A DNA stretch of 15,802 nucleotides from Desulfobacterales bacterium. GTDB lineage: Bacteria; Desulfobacterota; Desulfobacteria; Desulfobacterales; UBA2174_A. The stretch spans positions 1-15,802 of the forward strand of contig JALOPD010000097.1 in NCBI GenBank assembly GCA_025454075.1. The letters run 5' to 3'. The position numbers and the translations under genes were made by a program. Within the stretch, counting starts at the first letter, position 1; each line of letters starts with the position of its first letter. The notes under the pieces were generated by a model, which made no database searches, was not told the DNA's origin, and saw only the letters and a program-made list of their open reading frames with translations. Below are positions 1 to 7,855 of this stretch, piece by piece.

Positions 1-2
1 CG

Positions 3-1658
3 GAGCTGGCCCCCCTCGCACAGGGTGAATTGTTCGGCATCTGGCACCAGATCAACAACAAATCTCTCGCCGCCATCTACCCGCCCGCCGCTATACTGTT
101 CTTCAGGCTCCTTGCCGTGATCAGCCCGACCGTGCTTTTCTTTAAGTCCGTGTTCGTGCTGTTCGATGTCGGAGTCATGACGATACTGGCGGTTATCCTC
201 CGGCTGCGGCAGCTGCCCCCCTCGCGGCTCCTGTTTTATGCCGCCAACCCCCTGGCGATCGTCTTTGTTGCGGGAGAGGGTCACATGGATTCGCTCCAGG
301 TGTTCTTCCTGCTGCTCGGTTGTTCTTTGCTTCTCAGACGCAGATACCATTCAGGAATTTTGAGTTTAGGGCTTGCCGTCATGTTCAAATATCTGGCAGT
401 CGCGGCGGCCCCTTTCTTCTGGGTTCGGCGTGCTGGTTTCATACAGCTTGCGCTCCTGCTCCTGCCGGCGGTCTCCTTCTTCTGTTTCATGTCGGCCGGA
501 AAGAGTGTGTTCGGCTCCTTTAGTAAGTTCGGGGTGAATATGCACTACAACGACGGCCTCATGGAGCTTCTGCGGATGGCTTTCGGGGGTGGTGCGTTGG
601 CAGTCGCGGGTGCGCTTTTTCTGCTCGCCCTGACATGGGTGTGGCTTACGGAAGACGATCCTCTGCGCGGCATCTACCTGGCGATCGGCTGCCTGCTGAT
701 TTTGCTGCCCACGCTGCACCCATGGTATCTTTTGCTGGTCGCTCCCTTCGTGTGTTTTTTCCCCTCCCGTGCCTGGCTCTATCTTCAGGCAGCGGTGCTT
801 TTCACTTTCCCGGTCCTCGGACATGAATTCAGAACCGATGTTTTTCAAGAGGTTCCATCGCTTAAGCTTTTGGAATATATTCCGTTTCTTATACTTCTTA
901 TCTGGGGGATATTTCGCGGCGGGCACTTTTCTGACAAGGGGCCGTTTTCAATCCCTGAGACCATTTCCGCGATCATCCCGACCTTGAACGAAGCCCGCAG
1001 CGTGGGCGGTTGCCTGGCCGCTTTGCAAGGCCATTCGCGCATCATAGAGGTCATTGTGGCCGACGGCGGTTCGACCGACGGCACGCCGGACGCGGCTCGG
1101 GCGCAGGGAGCGCGGGTCATCCGGGCGGAGCCGGGCAGGGGGGTGCAGGTTCGAGCGGCTGCGGAAACCACCAGAGGCGACGTGCTGCTCATCCTGCATG
1201 CCGACGCCGTTCTGGACCGGGAGGCTCCCGAACGGCTCATCCGCGCCCTGGCAGCGGATCAAAGCGCACCGGGCGGGTGTTTCGGGATGAGATTTGCCGA
1301 CGCGAGCCTTAAGCGGCGCCTCATCGCGGGACTAAACAACCTGAAGGCTTTTTCCACAGGCATCGCCTTCGGTGATCAAGCCCAGTTCGTCCGGGCGGCC
1401 GCTCTGAGGGAAATGGAAGGGTTCCCGGGGTTGATGCTGATGGAGGACGTGGAGCTGTCCCTGCGGTTGAAACGCATGGGGCGCCCGGTTTATTTGAGGC
1501 GAGGCGTCACCGTATCCAGCCGACGCTGGCAGGAGGGGTCGTTCCTGAAAAACATCGGGCTGGTGGTGGGTCTGTTTTTACGTTACCTGCTCGAACGGCG
1601 CTTGGGTCAGGTCAAGGATGGATCGTATTATCAAAAATATTACGGGACTAAAATTTGA
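3..1658 (+). CDS. Membrane glycosyltransferase fused to GT2 family (TIGR04283-like) glycosyltransferase, 5'-truncated
   Basis: The frame is open to the left edge, so the gene starts outside the window; the first in-frame start-like codon (TTG at 30) is probably not the start, because the residues around it (WHQIN, then AIYPP) look like the interior of DUF2029/GT87-type mannosyltransferases. Counting from that TTG, residues 1-300 form many hydrophobic segments with loop motifs GEGHMDS (82-88) and NMHYND, as in polyprenyl-phosphate-sugar-dependent membrane transferases. Residues 310-540 are a cytoplasmic GT2 domain: IIPTLNEA, VIVADGGSTDGT (nucleotide-sugar binding, 341-352), LHADA (389-393, DxD-like metal site) and MEDVELSLRLKR late in the domain. 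This half resembles TIGR04283 transferases. Role inferred: transfer of sugar to a lipid carrier or envelope glycan; substrate unknown. It converges on the rhodanese gene. Family assignment is confident for the C-terminal half, moderate for the N-terminal half. Confidence 0.85.
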   Translation, partial: ELAPLAQGELFGIWHQINNKSLAAIYPPAAILFFRLLAVISPTVLFFKSVFVLFDVGVMTILAVILRLRQLPPSRLLFYAANPLAIVFVAGEGHMDSLQVFFLLLGCSLLLRRRYHSGILSLGLAVMFKYLAVAAAPFFWVRRAGFIQLALLLLPAVSFFCFMSAGKSVFGSFSKFGVNMHYNDGLMELLRMAFGGGALAVAGALFLLALTWVWLTEDDPLRGIYLAIGCLLILLPTLHPWYLLLVAPFVCFFPSRAWLYLQAAVLFTFPVLGHEFRTDVFQEVPSLKLLEYIPFLILLIWGIFRGGHFSDKGPFSIPETISAIIPTLNEARSVGGCLAALQGHSRIIEVIVADGGSTDGTPDAARAQGARVIRAEPGRGVQVRAAAETTRGDVLLILHADAVLDREAPERLIRALAADQSAPGGCFGMRFADASLKRRLIAGLNNLKAFSTGIAFGDQAQFVRAAALREMEGFPGLMLMEDVELSLRLKRMGRPVYLRRGVTVSSRRWQEGSFLKNIGLVVGLFLRYLLERRLGQVKDGSYYQKYYGTKI

Positions 1659-1659
1659 T

Positions 1660-1754
1660 ATTTGGTTGTCGGGGAAGCGACAGATATTTTGAGTTTTAGC
1701 GAATCAACGAAATCCAAAACAACATATTCCCTGTCGGCTAAGAGACAACCAAAT
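1660..1754. repeat. 95-bp imperfect palindrome between convergent stop codons
   Basis: An 11-base arm ATTTGGTTGTC (1660-1670) is perfectly complemented by GACAACCAAAT (1744-1754). Inside it, CGACAG (1678-1683) pairs with CTGTCG (1731-1736), and the next stretches (ATATTTTGAGTTTT versus ATATGTTGTTTT read on the other strand) are also related. The arms begin one base after the left gene's stop and end on the first base of the rhodanese stop triplet. It could be a bidirectional transcription end, a small palindromic (MITE- or REP-like) element, or a decayed insertion. I see no second copy in the window. Confidence 0.6.
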
Positions 1755-2299
1755 CACCACACCGCCTCGTAATCCTGAGGCCCCAGGTTCCATTTTTTGC
1801 CGTAGACGTGGATGCGCTTGGTCTCGCCGCTTTGGTCATAAACTTTGCCGCCGGCATGCACCCAGGCCAGCAGGCCGCCCTTGAGGTTGAAAAGGGTTAT
1901 GCCTTGGGCCTTGAGTTTTTCGGCCAGTTTGCCGCTGCGGTAGCTGATGGTGCAGTAGCCGATCAGCGTTCGATCCCGGTATCGGCCCGGGTCTTTTAAA
2001 AATTGCTTCTCGGTGACGGCGCCGGGCAGCATGGACACCTGCTGTTCCTTCGCCTCGCGCACGTCGATGAACAGCGCCTTTCCCTCCTGCAGCAGCCGCA
2101 TCGCATCGGATGGATCGATGTCCTGCACTCTGGGGAAATCTTTCTTGTAGCCCTGGTACATCGCCTCTATCTTGTCGCGCTTTTCGGTGTCGTTCATGTG
2201 GTCGGCCGCCCAGCTGAGCTGCAAAAACCCCACAGCCATCGCACAGGCCAAGCCCATGCAGGGAATGATAATTCTGTCAGAGAAGATCGCAGTGTTCAC
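1754..2299 (-). CDS. Exported rhodanese-like domain protein
   Basis: 181 residues from a GTG start. An N-terminal hydrophobic segment (about residues 11-31, ending LSWA-AD) looks like a cleavable signal peptide, so the protein probably acts in the periplasm; Met15 is an alternative start that keeps only the hydrophobic part. The rhodanese fold follows: LFIDVRE (77-82), the six-residue active-site loop CTISYR with Cys116 and Arg121, then RSGKLA and the GGLLAW motif (141-146). The catalytic Cys is present, so sulfurtransferase or sulfide/persulfide-binding activity is possible; the donor and acceptor are unknown. The C-terminal 30 residues are extra. It lies 23 bases after aroQ on the same strand and may share its transcript. 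No convincing ribosome site precedes the GTG. Confidence 0.85.
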   Translation of the reverse strand: MNTAIFSDRIIIPCMGLACAMAVGFLQLSWAADHMNDTEKRDKIEAMYQGYKKDFPRVQDIDPSDAMRLLQEGKALFIDVREAKEQQVSMLPGAVTEKQFLKDPGRYRDRTLIGYCTISYRSGKLAEKLKAQGITLFNLKGGLLAWVHAGGKVYDQSGETKRIHVYGKKWNLGPQDYEAVW

Positions 2300-2322
2300 G
2301 GGGATGAACTTTCAGTTGCGCG

Positions 2323-2796
2323 TCAGGCAACCGCTACGGGGGCCGGGATCATCTGCGCCAGGGCCCGCAGCGCCAGCTCGTAGCCGGCCGCCCCCAGCCC
2401 CACGATCTGCCCGGTGACGACCGCTACCGTCAGGGAGGTGTGGCGGAAGGCCTCCCGTTTGTGAATGTTCGACAGATGCACTTCGATCACCGGAATGGAG
2501 AGCGCCGCCAGGGCATCCCGGATGGCGACGGAGGTGTGAGTGTAGGCGGCGGCGTTGATGATGATCCCGGCGTAGGCCCCGGCCGCCTGCTGGATCCGGT
2601 CGACGAGGGCGCCCTCGTGGTTCGACTGAAAGGCGTCCACCGAGACCCCCAGGCGAAGGCCGAGCGACGCCAGCGATGCGTTGATCTCCTCCAGCGTCCG
2701 GCGCCCGTAGATGTGCGGCTCCCGGGAGCCCAGCAGGTTGAGGTTGGGGCCGTGGATGACGAGCACGCGGGGATGCGATGTCGCAGCGGCGTTCAT
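2323..2796 (-). CDS. aroQ: Type II 3-dehydroquinate dehydratase
   Basis: 157 residues, the usual length for type II dehydroquinases, which convert 3-dehydroquinate to 3-dehydroshikimate in the shikimate pathway (cytoplasmic dodecamers). Family signatures are clear: [11 protein letters not shown] (13-23), REPHIYG with catalytic Tyr30, FQSNHEG (57-62), [11 protein letters not shown] (79-89), and [16 protein letters not shown] with the catalytic His107 and substrate-binding Arg118. The ATG at 2794-2796 is preceded by GAGGAAA about 6 bases upstream, supporting this start. It lies 10 bases downstream of the rpe stop codon, so translation is probably linked to rpe. Confidence 0.96.
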   Translation of the reverse strand: MNAAATSHPRVLVIHGPNLNLLGSREPHIYGRRTLEEINASLASLGLRLGVSVDAFQSNHEGALVDRIQQAAGAYAGIIINAAAYTHTSVAIRDALAALSIPVIEVHLSNIHKREAFRHTSLTVAVVTGQIVGLGAAGYELALRALAQMIPAPVAVA

Positions 2797-2806
2797 GGAT
2801 GTTTCC

Positions 2807-3439
2807 TCATGAGTCCATTTTTTCCCGCAAACGGCGGATGGTGGCGCCGTAGTCCTTGCTGCCGAAGATGGCCGAGCCGGCCACGAACACGTCCGCGCCG
2901 GCTGCGGCGATGGCGGCGATGGTCTGGTCGCTCACGCCGCCGTCTACCTCGATCAGAGTTTTCAGCCCTTTTCCGGCGATCAGCTCCCGCAGGGCCTTGA
3001 TTTTTTCCAGGCTGTTGGGGATGAAGGCTTGGCCGCCGAAACCCGGGTTGACGCTCATGACGAGGATCAGGTCCACGTACTCGATGACCCAGCGCAGGGT
3101 TTCCACCGGTGTCGCCGGGTTTAGGACGACCCCCGGCCGCGCGCCGGCATTCCGGATGAGATGCAGCGTGCGGTTCAAGTGGATGCAGGTCTCGACATGG
3201 ACCGAAATGTAGGTGGCCCCCGCCTTGGCGAACTCGGCAATGTACGGGTCGGGGTCGGAGATCATCAGGTGGACGTCGATCGGCAGATGGGTCGTGCGCC
3301 GGACCGCCTGGACCAGCATCGGGCCGAAGCTGATGTTCGGAACGAAATGCCCGTCCATGATGTCGGCATGTATCCAGTCCGCTGGTTTCCCCGGAATCCT
3401 GCTGCGGTGCTGAGGCAGCGTCCTTTTATTCATCAACAA
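2807..3439 (-). CDS. rpe: Ribulose-phosphate 3-epimerase with abnormal N-terminus
   Basis: From [16 protein letters not shown] (residues 20-35) to the end this is a normal Rpe, which interconverts ribulose-5-P and xylulose-5-P. The metal/catalytic set is present: His24, Asp26 (catalytic base), His57 in DVHLM, and Asp166 in EVDGG (catalytic acid), plus the phosphate loop NPGFGGQ (131-137). The first 19 residues (TTG start; ATG at 3433 is the alternative) do not resemble the family: the expected first strand APSILSADF and first helix are absent and the protein is about 10-12 residues short there. In another frame the same bases read A-x-S-x-x-x-x-D-x-G-E, possibly a trace of the lost strand. 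There is no good ribosome site. A short deletion plus frameshift, or a sequence error, is likely. The function is probably lost if the sequence is right. Confidence 0.85.
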   Translation of the reverse strand: MLMNKRTLPQHRSRIPGKPADWIHADIMDGHFVPNISFGPMLVQAVRRTTHLPIDVHLMISDPDPYIAEFAKAGATYISVHVETCIHLNRTLHLIRNAGARPGVVLNPATPVETLRWVIEYVDLILVMSVNPGFGGQAFIPNSLEKIKALRELIAGKGLKTLIEVDGGVSDQTIAAIAAAGADVFVAGSAIFGSKDYGATIRRLREKMDS

Positions 3440-3449
3440 GATTCAACGC

Positions 3450-4849
3450 CTATTCTTTCAATCGCAAGCGTGCTGCGAAGAAGCCATCCATATAGCGCAG
3501 GTGCGGATAGGTTTGCAAGAAGCCCTGTTTGTCCAACAACGGCCGGACGGTCTCCGGAAGTTCGCGAACGTCGCTGTCGGCCCGAAATAGAGGGTTTTTT
3601 GCAAGAAACTTCCGGACGACGCCCACGGTTTCCTCAGGCTCAGGCGAGCACACCGCATACACAAGGACACCCCCCGGCGCAACATGCGCCGCTGCGCGCT
3701 CGAGTAGCTTGAGTTGGGTTTGATGATAGCGGCTCAGGTCTTTTCGGTCGTCGGCCCACTTGATGTCCGGGTTCCGGCGCAGGGTGCCCAGGCCGGAGCA
3801 GGGGGCGTCGAGCAGGACCCGGTCGAACCGGTCCGGGGCTACTTCGGCGTAGCCGCCTGAAAGGTCCTGAGCGCTGCCAGGCGCGTCGCGCTGCGGTCGA
3901 GCGCAACCAGCGTGCCTTGGTTGCCCATGAGCTGAGCGATATGGCCGGTCTTGCCGCCGCGGCCGGCGCAGGCATCCAGAACGGCTTCTCCCGGCTGGGG
4001 TGCGAGCAGCAGGCCGACCAACTGGGCGGCTTCATCTTGCACCTGAAACCAGCCCTGCCGAAAACTGCTCAGAGCCGTCATCCGTGTCCGCAGGCCTTCC
4101 ACGCGGAGACCGTCGGGTGCCAGCGTGCACGCCTCCACGGCCTTCGCTTCGGTCTTAAGGGCCTCCACGAGACCGGTGCGCAGCGTTTTAAGGGTGTTCG
4201 CACGCAGGGTGAGCGGCGGGACGGCGTTGATGCTCTCGAAGAGTTCGGCGGTGAGGTCTGCGCCGAAGCGTCCCATCCAGCGTTCCGTCAGCCATTCCGG
4301 GAACGCCCAGGTGGCGGCCATGGACCGGACCGGTTCCCTGCGCGGGTCCGGGAACCGCACGGAGCCGTGCTCGGCGGCGGCCCTGCGCAGGACCGCATTG
4401 ACAAATGCGGCGACCCAGGGGGCGCCCATGGACTTGGCCGTTTCGACCGACGTGTTGACAGCGGCGGAGGGCGGGATGCGCGTCAGGAAGATGAGTTGAA
4501 AAACGCCCGCTCGCAGGATGTTCAGAATGGGGAGGTCGATTTTGGCGAGCGGCGTTTTGGAAAAACGTGCGATGATGTAATCCAGGCGGCCCCGCCAGCG
4601 CAGCACCCCGAAGAGGATCGCATTCAGCAGGTCCCTGTCGCGGTCGTCGCGCAGGCCGCCGGAGGCTTCCATCCTCTCCATGACGGCGTCCAGGGTCCGG
4701 CGGCCGCGCTCCAGTTCGACCAGAAGATGGACGGCACGCTGCCGGGGATCGGAAGACCGCTGCGTGGATGTGGGAGAGATCGGTAAGCGCCGTTGGGATT
4801 TCATGAACGGGCCGATCCGTGGTGGTTGCGCCGAGTCCTGGCTCCCCAT
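3450..4849 (-). pseudogene. rsmB: 16S rRNA m5C967 methyltransferase, broken by internal deletion and frameshift
   Basis: RsmB methylates C967 of 16S rRNA. The first reading frame (4849 to 3839, 336 codons) has the NusB-like RNA-binding domain (about residues 35-160), then the methyltransferase start with SAM motif I DACAGRGGKT and VALDRS, and stops after AALRTFQAATPK. The family continues in another frame (3866 to 3450): DLSGGYAEVAPDRFDRVLLD, the catalytic PCSG, NPDIKWADD, then YAVCSPEPEE with the second Cys, and the C-terminal DGFFAARLR. Both active-site cysteines are therefore encoded, but out of frame with the N-terminus. Compared with E. coli RsmB, about 15 residues between VALDRS..RL and FDRVLLD are missing, so the lesion is a small deletion near 3864-3872, not only one lost base. 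It follows fmt by 16 bases. Start ATG at 4847-4849 is uncertain; ATG at 4804 is possible. Confidence 0.88.
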
Positions 4850-4865
4850 GCCGGGCTGCGAGGTT

Positions 4866-5801
4866 TCAGGCGAGGAACTCCCCGGGGGTGATCCGGAATC
4901 CCCGCAGGAACTCCGAGACCGGCAGGCGGCTGCCGGAAGCGCTTTGGAGCTCCAGGATCGACAGCGCTCCGTCGCCGGTAGATACGATCAGGCGATTCGG
5001 CCGGCTGTTCAGAACGGTGCCCGGCAGGGCGTCGTCGGCAGATGCCTCGATTTCCGACCGGTAGATCTTGAGGCGCGTGTTCTTCCAGAACGTGAACGCC
5101 CCCGGCCAAGGGGACATTCCGCGGATGAAGGGTTCTATCTTGGCTGCCGGTTTTTTCCAATCGATCAAGCCGTCGGTCTTTTTGAGCAAAGGGGCGTAGG
5201 TCGCGGCGGAGTGGTCCTGAGGCGTCCGGCGGATCGTCCCGTCGGCAAAAGCCGCCAGCGTCTGCACCAGAAGGTCCGCACCCTGTTGCGCCAGGCGGTC
5301 ATGCAGGCTCCCGGCGGTGTCCGACGGCCCGATCGGCTCCCTTGCGGCCATGAGCATGTCGCCGGTGTCGAGCCCCTTGTCCATCAGCATGGTTGTCACG
5401 CCGGTTTCCGTGTCGCCGTTGATCACCGCCCATTGGATGGGCGCCGGCCCCCGATGTCTGGGAAGCAGGGAGGCGTGCACGTTGATGCATCCTCGCTTCG
5501 GCATTTTCAGGACGGATTCGCGCAGGAGATGCCCGAAGGCCACGACGATGAAAAAGTCGGCATCCGCCGCCTGGAGCAGCTGTTTCGCGGTCTCGCTGCG
5601 CAGGTTGTCGGGTTGGGTTACCGCCAGGCCGAGTTTCTCGGAAGCCTTTTTGACCGGCGGCGGCTCCACCTTGCGGCCGCGGCCTTTAGGCCGGTCGGGC
5701 TGGGTCACCACCAGCGCGATGTCGTGGCCTGCGGCGTGAACGGCCTGCAGGGCAGGCACGGCGAAATCCGGCGTGCCCATGAAGACGAGCTTATACGGCA
5801 T
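4866..5801 (-). CDS. fmt: Methionyl-tRNA formyltransferase
   Basis: Transfers formyl from 10-formyl-THF to initiator Met-tRNA. Signatures: [16 protein letters not shown] at the N-terminus, then [13 protein letters not shown] (the flexible tRNA-binding loop), and the catalytic triad Asn107, His109 (in [18 protein letters not shown]) and Asp145 (in [10 protein letters not shown]). The C-terminal OB-like domain begins near residue 205 ([16 protein letters not shown]). I chose ATG at 5799-5801 (311 residues), giving [11 protein letters not shown] as in the family; a GTG two codons upstream (5807) would add only MK. Either start overlaps the end of def by 11-17 bases, so the two are translationally coupled. 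Confidence 0.96.
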   Translation of the reverse strand: MPYKLVFMGTPDFAVPALQAVHAAGHDIALVVTQPDRPKGRGRKVEPPPVKKASEKLGLAVTQPDNLRSETAKQLLQAADADFFIVVAFGHLLRESVLKMPKRGCINVHASLLPRHRGPAPIQWAVINGDTETGVTTMLMDKGLDTGDMLMAAREPIGPSDTAGSLHDRLAQQGADLLVQTLAAFADGTIRRTPQDHSAATYAPLLKKTDGLIDWKKPAAKIEPFIRGMSPWPGAFTFWKNTRLKIYRSEIEASADDALPGTVLNSRPNRLIVSTGDGALSILELQSASGSRLPVSEFLRGFRITPGEFLA

Positions 5802-6312
5802 TTTCACTTTCGCGCAGCGCCTTCTTCACGCGGCGTTTGTAGAGTTCACGCTTCAGCGAGCTGATCCGGTCGATGAAGAGTTTGCCGGTCAGATGGTCGA
5901 TTTCGTGCTGCAGAACGATGCCGTGCAGGCCTTCGGCTTCGAGGCGGACCGGGCGGCCCTCCCGGTCGACCCCCTCCACCAGGACACGTTCGGCGCGCTT
6001 GACGTCGGCCCGGTAGTCCGGCACGCTGAGGCAGCCTTCGTTTTCGGAAATCATCTCGCCCTCGCTTTCGACGATGCGCGGATTGATCAGGACGTGCAGT
6101 TCCCGGCGGTCGTCGCGGGGGGCGATGTCGTAGATGAGCAGGCTCTTGTCCCAACCCACCTGGCTCGCCGCCAGGCCGACCCCCGGAGCGGCATACATGG
6201 TCTCTGCCATGGAATCGATCATCTGCTGCACCTGCCCGTCGATGTTTTTCAGCGGTTCGGTCGGTTTCAGCAGGAACGAGTCCGGATATGTGAGAATGCG
6301 AAGTTGAGACAT
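5791..6312 (-). CDS. def: Peptide deformylase
   Basis: Removes the formyl group from nascent proteins; metal-dependent hydrolase. All three family motifs are intact: GVGLAASQ (44-51), EGCLSVP with metal ligand Cys94, and QHEIDH with His136, Glu137 and His140. I start at the ATG at 6310-6312 (173 residues) because [11 protein letters not shown] matches the usual N-terminus; an in-frame TTG at 6369 would add 19 residues unlike the family. No strong ribosome site precedes the ATG. It follows ribF by 53 bases and overlaps fmt, the common def-fmt arrangement. Confidence 0.96.
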   Translation of the reverse strand: MSQLRILTYPDSFLLKPTEPLKNIDGQVQQMIDSMAETMYAAPGVGLAASQVGWDKSLLIYDIAPRDDRRELHVLINPRIVESEGEMISENEGCLSVPDYRADVKRAERVLVEGVDREGRPVRLEAEGLHGIVLQHEIDHLTGKLFIDRISSLKRELYKRRVKKALRESENAV

Positions 6313-6365
6313 AGGGACATCATAATCACGAATGGTCAAGGGGCCAGGGGCGGCCGGCGTCTGGA

Positions 6366-7322
6366 TCAAGCCCGGCCGGCGAGGCTGCCCACCATGAGGA
6401 TTCGGCGGGCGGCTTCGATGTCCTTGCCGATCTGTTGCTTAAGCGCTTCGATGCCTGCAAACTTGATTTCCCCCCGCAGGCGCTTGACGAAGTTCACCCG
6501 GATTTTTTCGCCGTAAATGGCTTCGTTGAAATCCAGGATGTGGACTTCCACGGTGAACTGGCGGTCGTCGAAGGTCGGGCTGTACCCGATGTTGGCAACC
6601 CCCAGGTGAAGGCCTCGGCGGGTTTCCACCGTGACGGCGTAGATGCCGGTTTTGGGGCAGAGCTCCTCTTCGATCTTGAGATTGGCCGTCGGGAACCCAA
6701 GCAGCTTGCCCCCGCGGTCGCGCCCGGCCACCACGATTCCGCGCAATTGAAAATGGCGCCCGAGCATCTTGCAGGCCTGCTGCATCTCCCCGGCCTGCAC
6801 CAGCTCCCGGATGGCGGTGCTGCTGATGCGCGCGGAGATGCCCTGGACCGAGCGGATCAGGCTGGTCACGATCACCTCGAACCCCAGCCGGGGGGCGAGG
6901 GTATTCAGCAGCTCGATGTTTCCCTCCCGGTTTCGGCCGAAGGCGTAATCCTCTCCCATCACGATCGCCTTCACACCGATTTTTCGGACCAGCAGATCTT
7001 CGACGAACGAAACCGCTGTGACGGCGGCAAACTCCAATGTGAACGGTACGCAGATCAGCACGTCGACCCCGGAGCGCTCGATCAACTCCACCTTTTGCTC
7101 CAGCAGGGTGATCAGGGGCGGGGTGTGGTTCTTTTTGAGCACCCGCAGCGGGTGGGGCTCGAAGGTCATGGCGATCGAGGTCCCGTCGATTGCATTCGCT
7201 CTCTCGATGACCTCGTAAAAAAGAGCCTGGTGCCCGATGTGGACCCCGTCGAAGTTGCCGATGGTGATGACGCCGTTTTTGAACGGCGCCGTGATCTCGT
7301 CCGTGTGTTGAATAAGGTGCAT
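6366..7322 (-). CDS. ribF: Bifunctional riboflavin kinase / FMN adenylyltransferase
   Basis: 318 residues, typical for bacterial RibF, which makes FMN and FAD from riboflavin. The N-terminal nucleotidyltransferase half has [14 protein letters not shown] (21-34), FEPHPLRVL (54-62), [11 protein letters not shown] (124-134) and [11 protein letters not shown] (165-175). The C-terminal kinase half has [16 protein letters not shown] with the PTAN motif at 211-214, [11 protein letters not shown] and VEVHILDF. It is the first gene of the long minus-strand block, with a candidate promoter at 7376-7404 that overlaps the tRNA-Leu promoter. The ATG at 7320-7322 is preceded by GGGAAA about 10 bases upstream, a weak ribosome site. 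Confidence 0.96.
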   Translation of the reverse strand: MHLIQHTDEITAPFKNGVITIGNFDGVHIGHQALFYEVIERANAIDGTSIAMTFEPHPLRVLKKNHTPPLITLLEQKVELIERSGVDVLICVPFTLEFAAVTAVSFVEDLLVRKIGVKAIVMGEDYAFGRNREGNIELLNTLAPRLGFEVIVTSLIRSVQGISARISSTAIRELVQAGEMQQACKMLGRHFQLRGIVVAGRDRGGKLLGFPTANLKIEEELCPKTGIYAVTVETRRGLHLGVANIGYSPTFDDRQFTVEVHILDFNEAIYGEKIRVNFVKRLRGEIKFAGIEALKQQIGKDIEAARRILMVGSLAGRA

Positions 7323-7352
7323 TCAGATCGTTTCCCGAGTCGAACAATGTCC

Positions 7353-7381
7353 TTGACATGCGCTGCAAAACTTAATATTTA
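7353..7381 (+). promoter_or_regulatory. Candidate sigma70 promoter of tRNA-Leu
   Basis: Perfect -35 TTGACA (7353-7358), 17-base spacer, -10 TATTTA (7376-7381). The predicted start near 7388 lies about 26 bases before the tRNA. The -10 box matches the consensus only in its first three bases. Confidence 0.6.
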
Positions 7382-7404
7382 AATCAGGTCCGTCGGTAAA
7401 TCAA
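7376..7404 (-). promoter_or_regulatory. Candidate promoter of the ribF block, sharing its -10 with the tRNA promoter
   Basis: Read on the minus strand: TTGATT (7404-7399), 17-base spacer, TAAATA (7381-7376). The -10 hexamer is the same six base pairs used by the divergent tRNA-Leu promoter. Predicted leader to ribF is about 47 bases. The match to consensus is modest. Confidence 0.4.
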
Positions 7405-7413
7405 TTGTTTTGT

Positions 7414-7500
7414 GCCGAAGTGGCGGAACTGGTAGACGCGCTAGGTTCAGGGTCTAGTGAGGGTTCCCTCATGGGAGTTCGAGTCTCCCCTTCGGCACCA
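7414..7500 (+). tRNA. tRNA-Leu, anticodon CAG
   Basis: 87 bases with an encoded CCA end. Acceptor stem GCCGAAG (7414-7420) pairs with CTTCGGC (7490-7496), discriminator A, then CCA. The D stem is GCG/CGC, with the GGTAGA loop. Anticodon stem CTAGG/TCTAG encloses the loop TTCAGGG, giving anticodon CAG (reads CUG). A long variable arm (TGAGGG/CCCTCA), the class II hallmark of tRNA-Leu, is followed by the T stem GGGAG/CTCCC with loop TTCGAGT. Confidence 0.97.
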
Positions 7501-7505
7501 CAATT

Positions 7506-7543
7506 AAACCCACTCTAATCAACAGATTAGGGTGGGTTTTTTT
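7506..7543 (+). terminator. Intrinsic terminator after tRNA-Leu
   Basis: A 14-base-pair stem, AAACCCACTCTAAT (7506-7519) against ATTAGGGTGGGTTT (7526-7539) with one T-G wobble, has a six-base loop CAACAG and runs into seven T (7537-7543). It starts only six bases after the CCA end. There is no T-tract on the other strand, so it is expected to work for the plus strand only. Confidence 0.95.
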
Positions 7544-7663
7544 GCGGCGTCGGCTGTTTATTCGTGGAGTGCCTGCCCGGCGAGTTTGCCGAATATCTTG
7601 CACCTGCTGTTAAAAAATGCTAAGGCTTTGCTGGTCTATAACCCAAGCAACTCCCGGTGCGAA

Positions 7664-7849
7664 ATGCTGTTCATTCGCCTCATATTGGGTGCCCTGTTTT
7701 TTGGAACAGTCATCGGCATTGTGTTGGCAGTTTTGCTGGCATCCAACTACCGCGAACAGACCCTCCTTTTTCTCCATTCGATGAAGCCCAACTTTTTAAA
7801 TTTTGTCCGGAAGTTCAAAATCATTTTTCGATCTCAGCCAACCGTATGA
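7664..7849 (+). CDS. Possible small membrane protein (61 residues)
   Basis: I do not recognise a family. From the ATG at 7664 the frame encodes a single strong transmembrane segment (about residues 3-27, FIRLILGALFFGTVIGIVLAVLLA), then SNYREQT and a basic, aromatic tail (KPNFLNFVRKFKIIFR). The longer open frame begins inside the tRNA terminator and its extra 44 residues look non-coding, so the inner ATG is preferred. There is no clear ribosome site and codon use is more AT-rich than neighbouring genes. It ends 6 bases before the convergent dnaB stop. The bases from 7544 to 7663 hold nothing I can identify. It may be a real small protein or chance. Confidence 0.4.
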   Translation: MLFIRLILGALFFGTVIGIVLAVLLASNYREQTLLFLHSMKPNFLNFVRKFKIIFRSQPTV

Positions 7850-7855
7850 ACCCTG

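Noticed and set aside
1660..1754. Integron attC site
   Set aside because: The arms lack the GTTRRRY and RYYYAAC core sites, and no integrase or cassette array is present.
3640..4035. A 131-codon minus-strand frame over the rsmB break
   Set aside because: Its translation is Pro/Arg/Ser-rich and does not match RsmB; the true continuation lies in the third frame with PCSG and VCS motifs.
6313..6369. TTG start adding 19 residues to peptide deformylase
   Set aside because: The added residues do not resemble the family and the ATG at 6312 gives the normal N-terminus.
7501..7560. tRNA-associated attachment site for an integrated element
   Set aside because: No repeat of the tRNA 3' end occurs downstream; the sequence after the tRNA is an ordinary terminator.
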